Shown: positions 1 through 8,998, counted from the stretch's first letter. The stretch is DNA of 64,000 bases from Acidimicrobiaceae bacterium (GCA_947490975.1 CANLHV010000001.1:3231-67230); one strand, 5' to 3'. Program-made: numbers and translations. The notes: a model not told the origin generated them from the letters alone.

Positions 1-256
1 CTGCCACGGTGCTCGGTGCAGCCATCGCCACATTTCGCGCAGCGATAACTTGCTGCAAAGTCTTTTGCTCAAAGTCGGCATAGCCCTTGACGGTCTCAAC
101 GAGATTAGGTATCAATTCGATTCGGCGCTTCAGTTGCACATCAATTTGCGACCAAGCGTTTTTGACTTGATTTCGACGTTGCACCAACGAGTTATATGAC
201 AGCGCAACAAAACCACCAAGAACAACGAATACAGCAAGCCAAATCAAATTCGACAT
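1..256 (-). CDS. lemA: LemA family protein (partial, C-terminus outside window)
   Basis: I translated 85 codons from an ATG at 256 down to the window edge. The product starts with a membrane anchor (about residues 3-20). It is followed by the family's conserved helix, with [19 protein letters not shown] and then [13 protein letters not shown]. This is the N-terminal half of a LemA protein, a membrane-anchored helical protein of poorly defined role. A GAGG ribosome-binding site lies 5 nt before the ATG. The rest of the gene is beyond position 1. Confidence 0.9.
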   Translation of the reverse strand, partial: MSNLIWLAVFVVLGGFVALSYNSLVQRRNQVKNAWSQIDVQLKRRIELIPNLVETVKGYADFEQKTLQQVIAARNVAMAAPSTVA

Positions 257-290
257 AATTCCTCGTGCTTTCTTAAGGGGGTAGAGACTT

Positions 291-296
291 ATTCTA
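291..296 (-). promoter_or_regulatory. putative -10 element of lemA (TAGAAT)
   Basis: TAGAAT on the minus strand lies 34 nt before the lemA ATG, leaving a short leader that carries the GAGG ribosome-binding site. No good -35 hexamer was recognised. Assignment is by position only. Confidence 0.35.
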
Positions 297-304
297 CTGT
301 CTCG

Positions 305-1519
305 CTATAACCGCTGAGGTTTACGCAATACCCGATCTGAAAACATTCGCACCACACGACTTTTCGGATGATGGTCTGGATTAAAACTCTCGCGCTCTAA
401 GACTTTGTGATAAATCTCAACGTAAATTTCTGCCAGACGTCGCATCGAGAGTTCTTTTGCTCTCTCAAGACCACTCTGTCGCAGTCGCTCTGCTAATTGT
501 TTGTCGGCGATAATTTTCGACAGACTTTCGGTCAAACCTTGCACATCGCCCGGTTCTATTAGCCAACCGTTGACATCATGAGTGGCAACATTTCGATAAC
601 CCTCAAGAGAGCTCGCCACTACTGGTGCCCCACTTGCCATCGCCTCGAGAACGACGATTCCGAAAGATTCGCTGTGCAAACTTGGCGCACAAAACACGCT
701 GCACTTTGCCAAGCGATCGATTTTTTCAGCATCAGTAATTCGACCGAGCCACAAGATGCGATTGTCGTCGGCGTACTTGGCCTGAAGTTCTCCGATGCCG
801 TCGCCGTCGGATGCGATCCAGAGTTCTACGTCATCTGCAATTTTCTCAAACGCTTCGAGTAAAACCGCCAGACCTTTGCGTGGCTCATATCGGCCGCAAA
901 AGAAAATCGACTTCGTTTCGCCACGAACAAGTTCTGGACGCAAGTAGAGATCACTTTCAATGCCATTGAAAAGAATCTCGTATTCGCCGCCCAAATATCG
1001 ATGCGCAAGTTCTCGGGCTTGCGGCGAAACCGCAACGCGTGCATCTAGAAAGTCTGCGATCCAATTAACTCCTTTACTTAGTCGGCCATACCAAGCGATA
1101 TCACCGGCCGCATGAAACGTGCCGACCATCGGCGCCAACCGCAACAAAAGCGCAGTGACCGTCGGCCCAGGCGCTATCGGCTCATGCAGATGTAAAACAT
1201 CGAACGCCTCGTCGTTGATTGCTCGAATCGTGCGCAACGCTGCCGACGGATCTGGAGCAAGTGGCACGATCGACCCATTCGCCGCAGTTGGCAAACTGTT
1301 GCCGAGCGGTGTTACAAATGGTTCGGGTGGCGGGCCATCACATGGTCCTAGAACGCGCGCTTCGTGCCCCATCTTGCGCAACTCGCGAGCCAAGCCCAAC
1401 ACCTGTGCTTGCACGCCGCCAGGAATTGTCAAGCTATAAGGAGATATCAAACCGATTCGCAACATTTTCTTGCGCACATATTTTGATCCGAAATTCGACC
1501 CGTTGCTCACATCGTTCAC
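305..1519 (-). CDS. pimA: GT4 glycosyltransferase, probable phosphatidylinositol alpha-mannosyltransferase PimA
   Basis: Retaining GT-B glycosyltransferase that in this family moves mannose from GDP-mannose to phosphatidylinositol at the inner membrane face, the first step of PIM synthesis. The N-terminal domain has the acceptor loop SPYSLTIPGGVQ and the HLHEPIAPG stretch. The C-terminal domain has FCGRYEPRKG and the E-x7-E motif ESFGIVVLEA near residue 300. It lies in the actinobacterial order thrS, HIT, pgsA, acyltransferase, pimA, although an opposite-strand oxidoreductase separates it from the rest. The GTG at 1519 has a -10-like TACCGT 7 nt upstream and could be leaderless. An internal ATG at 1465 (MLRIGL) matches the usual family N-terminus and is the alternative start. 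Confidence 0.85.
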   Translation of the reverse strand: MNDVSNGSNFGSKYVRKKMLRIGLISPYSLTIPGGVQAQVLGLARELRKMGHEARVLGPCDGPPPEPFVTPLGNSLPTAANGSIVPLAPDPSAALRTIRAINDEAFDVLHLHEPIAPGPTVTALLLRLAPMVGTFHAAGDIAWYGRLSKGVNWIADFLDARVAVSPQARELAHRYLGGEYEILFNGIESDLYLRPELVRGETKSIFFCGRYEPRKGLAVLLEAFEKIADDVELWIASDGDGIGELQAKYADDNRILWLGRITDAEKIDRLAKCSVFCAPSLHSESFGIVVLEAMASGAPVVASSLEGYRNVATHDVNGWLIEPGDVQGLTESLSKIIADKQLAERLRQSGLERAKELSMRRLAEIYVEIYHKVLERESFNPDHHPKSRVVRMFSDRVLRKPQRL

Positions 1520-1526
1520 CGCTTCT

Positions 1527-1532
1527 ACGGTA
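1527..1532 (-). promoter_or_regulatory. putative -10 (TACCGT) for leaderless pimA transcript
   Basis: TACCGT on the minus strand ends 7 nt before the GTG at 1519. The spacing is that of a leaderless actinobacterial promoter, and the fabI start shows the same hexamer and spacing. It overlaps the divergent promoter of the 1558 gene. Confidence 0.4.
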
Positions 1533-1545
1533 CGACCATTGCGAC

Positions 1546-1551
1546 TAGTTT
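1546..1551 (+). promoter_or_regulatory. putative -10 (TAGTTT) for leaderless LLM oxidoreductase transcript
   Basis: TAGTTT is followed by 6 nt and then the ATG at 1558, so transcription would start at or next to the start codon. No Shine-Dalgarno sequence is present. Confidence 0.5.
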
Positions 1552-1557
1552 GAATGC

Positions 1558-2481
1558 ATGATTTCAGCCGAAAGTTTCAGGCCCGCAGTTTCGATGGTTG
1601 CACCAGCAAAAAAACGACAAGCGATACTTGATCTTGCTCGCCGCGCAGAAGAATTAAAGTTTGCAGGCATTGCTTGCCCAAGTCTCGGCGCAACGATGGG
1701 TCTTTGCGTCTCACTGGCCCACTCAACAAGCGAGATCAAGTTTTGGACATCTATCCAACCCATTTATTACAGCCACGCAATAGAAATGGCCAACACCGCC
1801 GCACACATCCACGAAGTTTCGAACGGACGTTTCGCACTTGGATTAGGTGTTAGCCATGGCCCTGTCATCGACCGACTCGGCGCTACGACCGCCACCCCAC
1901 TTGCCGACATAGAAAATTACCTCAAAACGATGAGAGCCCAAGAGCGATTTTCAGGCGACCTTCCACCAATTTATTTGGCGGCACTGCGCAACAAAATGAT
2001 GCACTTAGCCAGCGAGATATCGCAAGGCGCAATCTGGGCAAATGCATCGCGAAAGAGCATCGGTGCGCAAATCGCTCTGCTCCCCGACTCGAAACGCAGT
2101 GAAATGTTTCTGGCCAACATGATCCCGACGGTCATAAGTGACGACGTTGATGCGGCTAGGACGATACACCGCAAGACTTTGGTCGGCTACGTCACTTTGC
2201 CTAACTACAGAAATTATTGGCGAGCATGTGGATACGGCGAGCAAATTGATGCTTTCGAAAAAATATTGTCAGAATCACCCAAAGAATCACGCAGTGCTGA
2301 GATCATCTCGGCGATGGACAACGAATGGCTAGATGATTGCACAATTTCTGGTGACGCTGACACCGTGCGCGAGCGCCTCTATGGTTGGTCGCAAATAGGC
2401 GTGCTACCGATCGCTGTTATGTCGTCTACTTCTGGCGGCCAAGCACAGGCCATTGGTCAATTATTTGATGCTTACAACTAA
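1558..2481 (+). CDS. LLM-class (luciferase-like, F420/flavin-dependent) oxidoreductase
   Basis: The 307-aa product looks like a single TIM-barrel luciferase-like monooxygenase domain. It shows RAEELKFAGIACPSLG at the N-terminus, the YYSHAIEMANTAAHIHEVSNGRFALGLGVSHG block typical of F420-dependent LLM enzymes, and a C-terminal ISGDADTVRERL segment. The substrate cannot be read from sequence. An npdG gene nearby shows that the organism uses F420, which fits an F420 rather than FMN enzyme. The gene sits on the plus strand inside the otherwise minus-strand PIM locus. Its last 4 nt overlap the end of the convergent acyltransferase gene. Confidence 0.85.
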   Translation: MISAESFRPAVSMVAPAKKRQAILDLARRAEELKFAGIACPSLGATMGLCVSLAHSTSEIKFWTSIQPIYYSHAIEMANTAAHIHEVSNGRFALGLGVSHGPVIDRLGATTATPLADIENYLKTMRAQERFSGDLPPIYLAALRNKMMHLASEISQGAIWANASRKSIGAQIALLPDSKRSEMFLANMIPTVISDDVDAARTIHRKTLVGYVTLPNYRNYWRACGYGEQIDAFEKILSESPKESRSAEIISAMDNEWLDDCTISGDADTVRERLYGWSQIGVLPIAVMSSTSGGQAQAIGQLFDAYN

Positions 2482-3407
2482 TTAGTCTCGACAATTTTGT
2501 CGCTCGGCCAGTTCGGCTGAAACAAGTGCCACTGCTCTGGCTTTTTCTTGATCAATGCTTCGAGTTCATGAACTAGATCTTGAGTAACACGACTCATATC
2601 GTCACGTAATGAACCTGTGCGCTGAACATTTATCGCGGGTCGCACGACTGTTTCGTGCTGATCAAGACCTTTGGCAAAATACGTGCCGAGCGGCAACAAC
2701 GCCGCACCGGTGCGCAAAGCGAAAAATGCTGGACCTGCGGGCACGGTTGTTCGCTCACCAAAGAATTCAGCCTCTATGCCGCTGCCTTGCAAGTCGCGGT
2801 CACAAAGTAACGCCACGATCTCATTTTTTGCCAATGCTTCTTGTACCGCAACACCCGCCTTGTCATCTAGCGGAATCACATTGACCCCATAACTCGTGCG
2901 CAAGTTGACAAACATTTGAAACAGCGCCTGCGAGTCGAGTTTTTCAACAACAGCGTTCAAATTGTGGCCTTGATGAATCAACCATCTACCGGACCATTCC
3001 CATCCACCCAAATGTGGCAACGCCAAGATCACACCTTTACCGAGTTTCAACGCATTCTCGATGTGCTCAAAACCTGTAACTGAGATTTTAGAATCAATAG
3101 CTTTTTTGCTCAACATCGGCAGCCTAAAAGTCTCGATGAAATAGCGTGCATAACTTTCGTATGACTTTCGCACCGCGTGACGCAGTTTGTGACCCTGCAA
3201 TTCTGGGTTGACCCTGCGCATATTGCGCGCGACAATCGGTCGCTGCTTTCGCATGAAGGCACAAGCGATCGGCACAACGACCGCGGTTGCGACTGCTATC
3301 GCCGAAGCCGGAATAATTCTGGCAAGACGGCTGACGAACTTATAACCAAAGATTGTCAAAGCGTCAGTACGCGATGCTGTTACTCGTGCCTTTAAATTAT
3401 TCGTCAC
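2478..3407 (-). CDS. LPLAT-type lysophospholipid acyltransferase, PatA-like (PIM acylation)
   Basis: A 309-aa membrane-associated acyltransferase of the lipid A lauroyltransferase (HtrB/LABLAT) superfamily. The catalytic block is LPHLGGWEWSG, with the expected His and Glu, and a second block reads LLCDRDLQGSGIEAEFFG. In mycobacteria the gene at this position (between pgsA and pimA) encodes PatA, which adds palmitate to PIM, and that role is inferred here. The start is taken as the GTG at 3407, which overlaps the pgsA stop as GTGA. The open frame runs 63 codons further upstream inside pgsA, but that extension has no family resemblance. Confidence 0.85.
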   Translation of the reverse strand: MTNNLKARVTASRTDALTIFGYKFVSRLARIIPASAIAVATAVVVPIACAFMRKQRPIVARNMRRVNPELQGHKLRHAVRKSYESYARYFIETFRLPMLSKKAIDSKISVTGFEHIENALKLGKGVILALPHLGGWEWSGRWLIHQGHNLNAVVEKLDSQALFQMFVNLRTSYGVNVIPLDDKAGVAVQEALAKNEIVALLCDRDLQGSGIEAEFFGERTTVPAGPAFFALRTGAALLPLGTYFAKGLDQHETVVRPAINVQRTGSLRDDMSRVTQDLVHELEALIKKKPEQWHLFQPNWPSDKIVETN

Positions 3408-4093
3408 TGCACACGACGACGCCGTGCCACTCGAAGTCGTCGGTCGTCGCGTTGAGCGCGACGAGACGCTCGTCGTGACTGACGCAAGGCGACACGGTCG
3501 GCCGTCGCAGGCGCAACTGCAGCTTGATTCCAAACTTTGATGAATCGCTGTACGGCTGTCATCGTGACCAAAACAAGCATCAGAACCATTGCCCAAAACA
3601 AAAGAGCGTCAAAAAGCAAACCCACGCAGAGCAAAATGATTCGCTCTGCTCGCTCCATTAGCCCACCTTTGGCGTTCAACCCAAGCGACTCAGCTTTCGC
3701 TCGCTGGTAAGAAATTAAAGACGAAACTGCCATCACGGCAAAAACCAAAACCGAAGCGTATGCGCCTCTTTGATAGCCCAAGAACCAGGCGACACCACCA
3801 AGCAACACGGCATCAGTTACTCGATCAATTGTCGAGTCAAAAAAAGCGCCACGTTGGCTGCTCTGGTTAGATGCCTTGGCTAAGGCTCCATCTAGTAAGT
3901 CGGGCAAGGCAGCGAGAACAACTAACAACAACCCGAGCCGCAAAGCGCCAAACCCGATCGCCACAGCCGCACCAAACGCGACGACCAAGCCCAACAGCGT
4001 CAAATGATCTGGTGAGATTTTGGTTTTGCGAAGTTGCTCACCAACCGGTCGAACAACACGCTCTACCTGGTGGCGAAATCTGCCATCAAACAT
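3404..4093 (-). CDS. pgsA: CDP-alcohol phosphatidyltransferase, probable phosphatidylinositol(-phosphate) synthase
   Basis: Integral membrane enzyme that couples CDP-diacylglycerol to an alcohol. In actinobacterial PIM loci this is inositol phosphate, giving PI-phosphate. The hallmark motif D-x2-D-G-x2-A-x-x8-G-x3-D-x3-D is present near residues 65-95 (DLLDGALAK, then G, FFDSTIDR), with Lys where many members have Arg. Several hydrophobic segments follow and the C-terminus is very Arg-rich. It lies between the small membrane protein and the PatA-like gene and overlaps the latter by 4 nt. The synteny with Rv2612c (pgsA1) supports the PI assignment. Confidence 0.88.
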   Translation of the reverse strand: MFDGRFRHQVERVVRPVGEQLRKTKISPDHLTLLGLVVAFGAAVAIGFGALRLGLLLVVLAALPDLLDGALAKASNQSSQRGAFFDSTIDRVTDAVLLGGVAWFLGYQRGAYASVLVFAVMAVSSLISYQRAKAESLGLNAKGGLMERAERIILLCVGLLFDALLFWAMVLMLVLVTMTAVQRFIKVWNQAAVAPATADRVALRQSRRASRRAQRDDRRLRVARRRRVQ

Positions 4094-4102
4094 GTTTCTA
4101 GC

Positions 4103-4588
4103 CTAACTCTCTGGATTTGTTTCAACTAGACACTCGACAATTCGTGCATCTATGGCATCTATCAAAACCAATCCGCGCTGCAACGGCGGTTCTTGCGCGC
4201 TGTAACACATCACGCGCCAAGTTGGTCGACTACGAAAGCCACGCCAAACTTGTTGCGCAGAAGCATGACCCACGGCAAAATCGACTGCACGAGTTGCATG
4301 CACGAGAGCAAGTTTTTCATCTACCGTCATTCGCCAAGACGAAGAAAGAGAAAACAGACCGACTAGGGCCAGCAATACGGCTGCACCGAGAAAACCGTCG
4401 CTGACAAGCGCTAATTCGCTGTCACGCTGCAAAACCCACAACGCAAAACTCATGGCCGCAATAACCAAATAGATAAAGCCGGGAATTCTTCGCCTGCTGT
4501 TGTCGGGAAACTTATATGGACCGACAAATGCCGTGACGTTTAAATCGCTCGGTAATTCGTCGCGTATCTCGTTAGAAGAGTCAGACAT
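4103..4588 (-). CDS. small membrane protein of unknown function in the PIM locus
   Basis: I do not recognise this 161-aa protein. It has a polar N-terminus of about 38 residues and two adjacent transmembrane segments (about 39-54 and 66-83). A cytoplasmic-looking domain follows that resembles a small PH-like fold (WRMTVDEKLALVHATRAV...). It is not part of the mycobacterial thrS-HIT-pgsA order, so it is an insertion between the HIT gene and pgsA. The ATG at 4588 is preferred to a TTG one codon upstream. It is probably co-transcribed with its neighbours, from which it is separated by 15 and 9 nt. Confidence 0.7.
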   Translation of the reverse strand: MSDSSNEIRDELPSDLNVTAFVGPYKFPDNSRRRIPGFIYLVIAAMSFALWVLQRDSELALVSDGFLGAAVLLALVGLFSLSSSWRMTVDEKLALVHATRAVDFAVGHASAQQVWRGFRSRPTWRVMCYSAQEPPLQRGLVLIDAIDARIVECLVETNPES

Positions 4589-4603
4589 CAAAGGTCACGA
4601 TCA

Positions 4604-5107
4604 CTATTTAACTTCCCAGGCTTTTCGAATTCGGTCTGCGCTTACATCTAGTGCTTCAGGCAAAATTTTTGTGTTTGCCGTCGTGACCATGAAATTTGTG
4701 TCTCCACCCCATCGACCCACGATGTGCACGTGCAAATGTTGCGCGATACTGCCACCCGCGGCTGCACCAAGGTTGATACCGACATTCATTGCTTCTGGTT
4801 TGTACACCGACTTCAAGACCTTTACTGCATCAGTTACCGTCGCCCAAAGTTCTGAGGTTTCGTCTTGAGTCAAGTCTTCAAGCTCGGCAACCTCACGATA
4901 TGGCACGACCAATAAATGACCTGAGGTATATGGAAACGCATTCATTATCGCGAAAACCTTTTCGCCTCGGTGCACGATGTAGCACTGCTCATCAGACATG
5001 TCGCCATTTAGGATCTGAGTAAAAACTGATTGGTCCGACTTCTTTTGTGCTCCTTGGCCATGCACTACATAGTCGGCTCGCCAGCCATTCCAGATCCGCT
5101 CTAACAC
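4604..5107 (-). CDS. HIT-domain protein, Ap4A phosphorylase-like (Rv2613c type)
   Basis: The 167-aa product carries the histidine-triad motif QHLHVHIVGRWGGDTNFM near residues 125-142. The His-x-His-x-His core is the nucleotidyl transfer centre. The N-terminal LERIWNGWRADYV matches the actinobacterial subgroup whose mycobacterial member Rv2613c phosphorolyses diadenosine tetraphosphate. It starts with GTG at 5107, 18 nt after the thrS stop, and lies between thrS and the phospholipid genes as in mycobacteria. Confidence 0.87.
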   Translation of the reverse strand: MLERIWNGWRADYVVHGQGAQKKSDQSVFTQILNGDMSDEQCYIVHRGEKVFAIMNAFPYTSGHLLVVPYREVAELEDLTQDETSELWATVTDAVKVLKSVYKPEAMNVGINLGAAAGGSIAQHLHVHIVGRWGGDTNFMVTTANTKILPEALDVSADRIRKAWEVK

Positions 5108-5125
5108 GATTGGGCCATCAATTGA

Positions 5126-7111
5126 TCAAGCAACACTTCTTGTCTCGCCTACATCTGCTGAAAGCTGTTGAAGAAATTCGTTCATTGGCACATCGCGACG
5201 TACGTCGCCACCTCGCGGATTAACCCCGACAGTTGAATTGGCGACATCATCATCGCCAACAACCAATACATAAGGAATGCGTTCGAGCTTCGATGCACGA
5301 ATTCGCTTACCGAGTTGCTCGTCAGCGACAAGTTGATCGACGCGATATCCATCTTCGACTAGCTGCTGAACAACTTTGGCCGCATACTCTTCGTGCGCAG
5401 AAGCGACCGCTAGAACTCGCACCTGAACCGGTGCGAGCCAAGTCGGAAACGCCCCACCGTAATGTTCGAGAAGCACGCCAAAGAATCGCTCAATCGAACC
5501 GAACAATGCACGATGCAACATGATCGGACGCTTTCGCGAATTATCAGTTGCAATGTATTCAAGACCAAATCGCTCAGGAAGATTGAAATCACATTGAATC
5601 GTGCTCAATTGCCATTTTCGGCCAATTGCATCACGCACATCAATGTCGATCTTTGGTCCGTAGAAAGCCGCATCACCCGGAGCAACTGTAAATTGCAAAC
5701 CGTGTCGATTTAACGCTTCGCGCAATGCGTCTGTCGATTTTTGCCAAATTTCGTCCGAACCAACAGACTTGTCTGGGTTGCGTGTGCTGAGCTTGAAGTC
5801 AAAGTCGCTGAAACCGAAACGACGTAACACACTCAACACAAAATCGAGCAACGAAGCAATCTCATCTGCCATTTGCTCTTCGGTACAAAAGATATGACTG
5901 TCGTCTTGGGTGAAACCTCGAATTCGCAACAGACCGTGCAGCGTGCCGGCACGTTCGTAGCGATACACGGTGCCCAATTCGAACAATCGCAGCGGCAGCT
6001 CACGATAACTTCGTTGACGATCGCGATAGATCAAGCAGTGCATTGGGCAATTCATCGGTTTTGGATAATAAGTGCCGTTATCCATTTCCATTGGCGGGTA
6101 CATGCCGTCTTTGTAGAACTGCAAATGTCCCGAAGTCTCAAATAGATGCGAATTTGCCAAGTGCGGTGTGAAAACAAATTTGTAGCCACCATTTTGATGT
6201 CGCTCGCGGCTGTAATCTTCCATTAATTTTCGAACGATGCCGCCCTTCGGGTGCCAGACCGCCAACCCACCGCCGAGTTCTTGCGGAAACGACAGAAGAT
6301 CCATTTCAACTGCGAGGCGACGGTGATCTCGCTTCTCGGCTTCTTCAAGTCGATGTAAGTGTTCAGCCAGTGCCGACTTCGACTCCCAGGCGGTGCCATA
6401 GATGCGCTGAAGCATCGGACCCTTTTCGTTGCCACGCCAATACGCGCCAGCGACTTTCATCAATGCAAAGTGGCCAAGTCGACTCGTTGACGGTACGTGT
6501 GGCCCTCGACAAAGGTCGACGAAACTGTCGCTGTTGCGGTAGACGCTGACCGCATCGGCGCTGCCGGCCTCGAGTGCATCGACTGAATCTGCATCTCCCT
6601 TTGTTACCCGCTGAATGATTTCACATTTATACGGTTGATCACTAAAAACTTTGAGCGCATCGTCTGCCGACATTTCAGAACGCACGAACGGTTGATCAGC
6701 AGCGACGATTTGCTGCATGCGCTCGGTGATCGCCACCAAGTCGGCATCGCTAAAAGTTTTGTTATTCGGCAACTCAAAGTCGTAGTAGAAACCATCTTCA
6801 ATTGCCGGGCCAATAGAGAACTTGGCGCCTTCAAAAAGTTGAACTACCGCCTGCGCAAGAACATGCGCCGTTGAGTGCCGCAAAACATGACGACCTGCGT
6901 CCGAATCTGCAGTAACAATCGAAACTTGTGCTCCGTCAGCAAGAGCCACACCTAGATCTGTTTCGACGCCGTTTACAACTGTTGCCACCGCAGCCTGCGC
7001 CAAACGCTTGCCGATTGACTGTGCGAGATCTATTCCTGTAGAGCCAGCCGGCAGCTCTCTTACCGATTCATCAGGCAGTCGAACTTTGATTACAGAACTA
7101 TTACTTGGCAC
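5126..7111 (-). CDS. thrS: threonyl-tRNA synthetase
   Basis: A 661-aa class II aminoacyl-tRNA synthetase. In order it has a TGS domain (residues 1-65), the editing/SAD domain with HVLAQAVVQLF, the catalytic core with motif 2 (YRYERAGTLHGLLRIRGFTQDD) and zinc-site residues (MNCPMHC), motif 3 (LHRALFGSIERFFG), and an anticodon-binding domain from about 560. The length is normal. It starts with GTG at 7111, which has TAGACT 6 nt upstream, so the message is probably leaderless. It is the first gene of the PI/PIM transcription unit. Confidence 0.97.
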   Translation of the reverse strand: MPSNSSVIKVRLPDESVRELPAGSTGIDLAQSIGKRLAQAAVATVVNGVETDLGVALADGAQVSIVTADSDAGRHVLRHSTAHVLAQAVVQLFEGAKFSIGPAIEDGFYYDFELPNNKTFSDADLVAITERMQQIVAADQPFVRSEMSADDALKVFSDQPYKCEIIQRVTKGDADSVDALEAGSADAVSVYRNSDSFVDLCRGPHVPSTSRLGHFALMKVAGAYWRGNEKGPMLQRIYGTAWESKSALAEHLHRLEEAEKRDHRRLAVEMDLLSFPQELGGGLAVWHPKGGIVRKLMEDYSRERHQNGGYKFVFTPHLANSHLFETSGHLQFYKDGMYPPMEMDNGTYYPKPMNCPMHCLIYRDRQRSYRELPLRLFELGTVYRYERAGTLHGLLRIRGFTQDDSHIFCTEEQMADEIASLLDFVLSVLRRFGFSDFDFKLSTRNPDKSVGSDEIWQKSTDALREALNRHGLQFTVAPGDAAFYGPKIDIDVRDAIGRKWQLSTIQCDFNLPERFGLEYIATDNSRKRPIMLHRALFGSIERFFGVLLEHYGGAFPTWLAPVQVRVLAVASAHEEYAAKVVQQLVEDGYRVDQLVADEQLGKRIRASKLERIPYVLVVGDDDVANSTVGVNPRGGDVRRDVPMNEFLQQLSADVGETRSVA

Positions 7112-7117
7112 GCCTTC

Positions 7118-7123
7118 AGTCTA
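7118..7123 (-). promoter_or_regulatory. putative -10 (TAGACT) for leaderless thrS transcript
   Basis: TAGACT on the minus strand ends exactly 6 nt before the GTG at 7111. This would begin the thrS-HIT-membrane protein-pgsA-acyltransferase unit with an unleadered message. Confidence 0.5.
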
Positions 7124-7136
7124 GATTGCGGCGGTT

Positions 7137-7871
7137 TTAGATATGGGTTCGATTAACGCTTGATCGCCTTGGCGCATAGTCATAGACATACTCTTGCTTT
7201 GTCAGTGCCTGAATTCGCACCATGATCTCATCGGTGAGTTCGCGCAAAACTTCTGGAGAATCTGCACGCGATAAATATTTCTGGGTGTCAATCGGCTCAC
7301 CAACCACAATCTTGCAATGCTTACCAAACTTTGGCAACACTGTGTCTGGTTTCATTATTTCGCTTGTGCCAGTTATGCCGACCGGAAAAACAGGGCAACC
7401 AAACTTCAGCGCCAAACGTGCCGCGCCTGTTCGACCTTTGTAAAGTCGCCCATCTCGACTTCTTGTACCTTCAGGGAAGATCCCAAAAAGTTCGCCCCGT
7501 GACAACACAGCCTCAACTGAGGCCATCGCCGACGATGCGTTTTCACCGCCCGAGCGATCTAGCGGAATCATGCCTATTTTTGTGAACAACCAACGAGTCT
7601 TGAAAGAGTCCATGTACTCGCTTTTACCAACCACCGACATGTTGCGTGGTGAGTATGTAAGCAAAAACACCGAATCTAGAAAACTGATGTGATTGGCGCA
7701 CAAAATCGCCGGACCAGTGTGAGGAATTTGTTCAAAGCCCTCCAATGAAAACTTCCAGAGTCGCGTGAAGAAAAATCTGCAGAACGGTCTGAAGCGAGTC
7801 TGAAACTTGGTTGCGCCGACAAATTTTGACGGATCAAACTGTCTCGCATTTTTGGCTCTACGCCGCGCCAT
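7137..7871 (-). CDS. plsC: 1-acyl-sn-glycerol-3-phosphate acyltransferase (PlsC family)
   Basis: A 244-aa acyltransferase that makes phosphatidic acid from lysophosphatidic acid at the membrane. The catalytic NHISFLDSVF (N-H-x4-D) is near residue 82 and the glycerophosphate-binding FPEGTRSRDGR near 155. IGMIPLDRSGG and VFPVGITGT blocks are also present. It follows mshC with a 2-nt gap, suggesting one operon npdG-mshC-plsC. Acyl chain preference cannot be inferred. Confidence 0.9.
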   Translation of the reverse strand: MARRRAKNARQFDPSKFVGATKFQTRFRPFCRFFFTRLWKFSLEGFEQIPHTGPAILCANHISFLDSVFLLTYSPRNMSVVGKSEYMDSFKTRWLFTKIGMIPLDRSGGENASSAMASVEAVLSRGELFGIFPEGTRSRDGRLYKGRTGAARLALKFGCPVFPVGITGTSEIMKPDTVLPKFGKHCKIVVGEPIDTQKYLSRADSPEVLRELTDEIMVRIQALTKQEYVYDYAPRRSSVNRTHI

Positions 7872-7873
7872 GT

Positions 7874-8998
7874 CTAGACCTCGACACCCAACAATCGAGC
7901 GCCCAAAGCAACATTGTGACCAGACTTTGCGGCGTCATCAAGCACGGCAATTGCGGCTGGAACATTTAAGTCATCGTCAAGCGCGTTGCGAACTTGTTCG
8001 ATGCCCGCACTGCCATCGCCCGCAATTGCCTGCGACCACATCTGCAAGCGATTATGAGCGGCCGGCATCGCTTCGGGTGTCCACTCCCATTCGTGTCGAT
8101 AATGATTTGCGATCAAAGCCAATCGAATCGCACGTGGATCATGTTGCTTGCGTAAACGATCTACAAATTCAAGATTGCCAAGACTCTTCGACATCTTGCT
8201 TCCGTTCATGAACACCATCGCTACATGCATCCAGTGTTTGACAAACAACTCGCCTGTTGCTGCTTCAGACTGCGCACGCTCACACTCGTGGTGCGGAAAT
8301 ATCAAGTCGCTTCCGCCGCCGTGCAGATCAATTGTTGAGCCAAGTTCGCGCAACGCCAATGCCGAACATTCAATATGCCAACCAGGACGACCAGGGCCCC
8401 AAATAGTGTCCCAACTTGGTTCGTCGGCGGCAGACGGTTGCCACAGTACAAAATCAAGAGGATGACGCTTGTGCGGATCTTCGATGTGGCCACCGCGTTC
8501 GGCGGCTAGTCGCATCATCGTGTCGTTGTCGTAATTCGAGACAGTGCCGAACGAGCCAAACTTGGTTACATCGAAATAAACACTCTGGCCCGCTTGATAG
8601 GCGAAACCTTTTTCTATAACCATGCCGATAAACCCGCGAATATCAGATATCGCCGAAGATGCACGTGGCGTGCTGTAAACATCCAGAGCGTTCAGCGCCT
8701 TCATGTCGGCGTTGAACCGCGCCTCTTCGCCTGCGGCGAGGTCAAGATAGTGAACACCTAACTCACGCGCCTTGGCAAACAATGGGTCGTCGACATCAGT
8801 GACATTGCGAACACATTTCACAGAGTGCCCAAGGTCTATCAACCTTCGTTGCAACACATCATATGTAATGAAAGTAAACGCATGTCCGATATGTGTTGCG
8901 TCGTACGGTGTGATGCCGCACGTATACATCAAGACCTGCTGATCAGCAACGAAGTCTACGACACGCTTTTTCGCCGTGTCATAAAGCTTCAGCGTCAA
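7874..8998 (-). CDS. mshC: cysteine:1D-myo-inosityl 2-amino-2-deoxy-glucopyranoside ligase (mycothiol ligase MshC)
   Basis: A class I cysteinyl-tRNA-synthetase-like enzyme that joins cysteine to GlcN-inositol in mycothiol synthesis. The signature TCGITPYDATHIGHA near residue 24 is the MshC form; CysS normally has CGPTVYD. GWHIECS (zinc site) and KMSKSLGN (ATP loop) follow. At 374 aa it lacks the long tRNA-binding C-terminus of CysS. The start is taken as TTG at 8998, overlapping the npdG stop as TTGA. The frame stays open upstream, but the extra residues are npdG in another frame. Mycothiol is confined to actinobacteria. Confidence 0.88.
   Translation of the reverse strand: MTLKLYDTAKKRVVDFVADQQVLMYTCGITPYDATHIGHAFTFITYDVLQRRLIDLGHSVKCVRNVTDVDDPLFAKARELGVHYLDLAAGEEARFNADMKALNALDVYSTPRASSAISDIRGFIGMVIEKGFAYQAGQSVYFDVTKFGSFGTVSNYDNDTMMRLAAERGGHIEDPHKRHPLDFVLWQPSAADEPSWDTIWGPGRPGWHIECSALALRELGSTIDLHGGGSDLIFPHHECERAQSEAATGELFVKHWMHVAMVFMNGSKMSKSLGNLEFVDRLRKQHDPRAIRLALIANHYRHEWEWTPEAMPAAHNRLQMWSQAIAGDGSAGIEQVRNALDDDLNVPAAIAVLDDAAKSGHNVALGARLLGVEV

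Noticed and set aside
3408..3596. N-terminal 63 codons of the acyltransferase open frame
   Set aside because: They are pgsA in another frame, Ser/Thr/Arg-rich without similarity; the GTG at 3407 fits better.
7874..8998. Annotation as cysteinyl-tRNA synthetase CysS
   Set aside because: The motif CGITPYDATHIGH and the short C-terminus are those of MshC rather than CysS.
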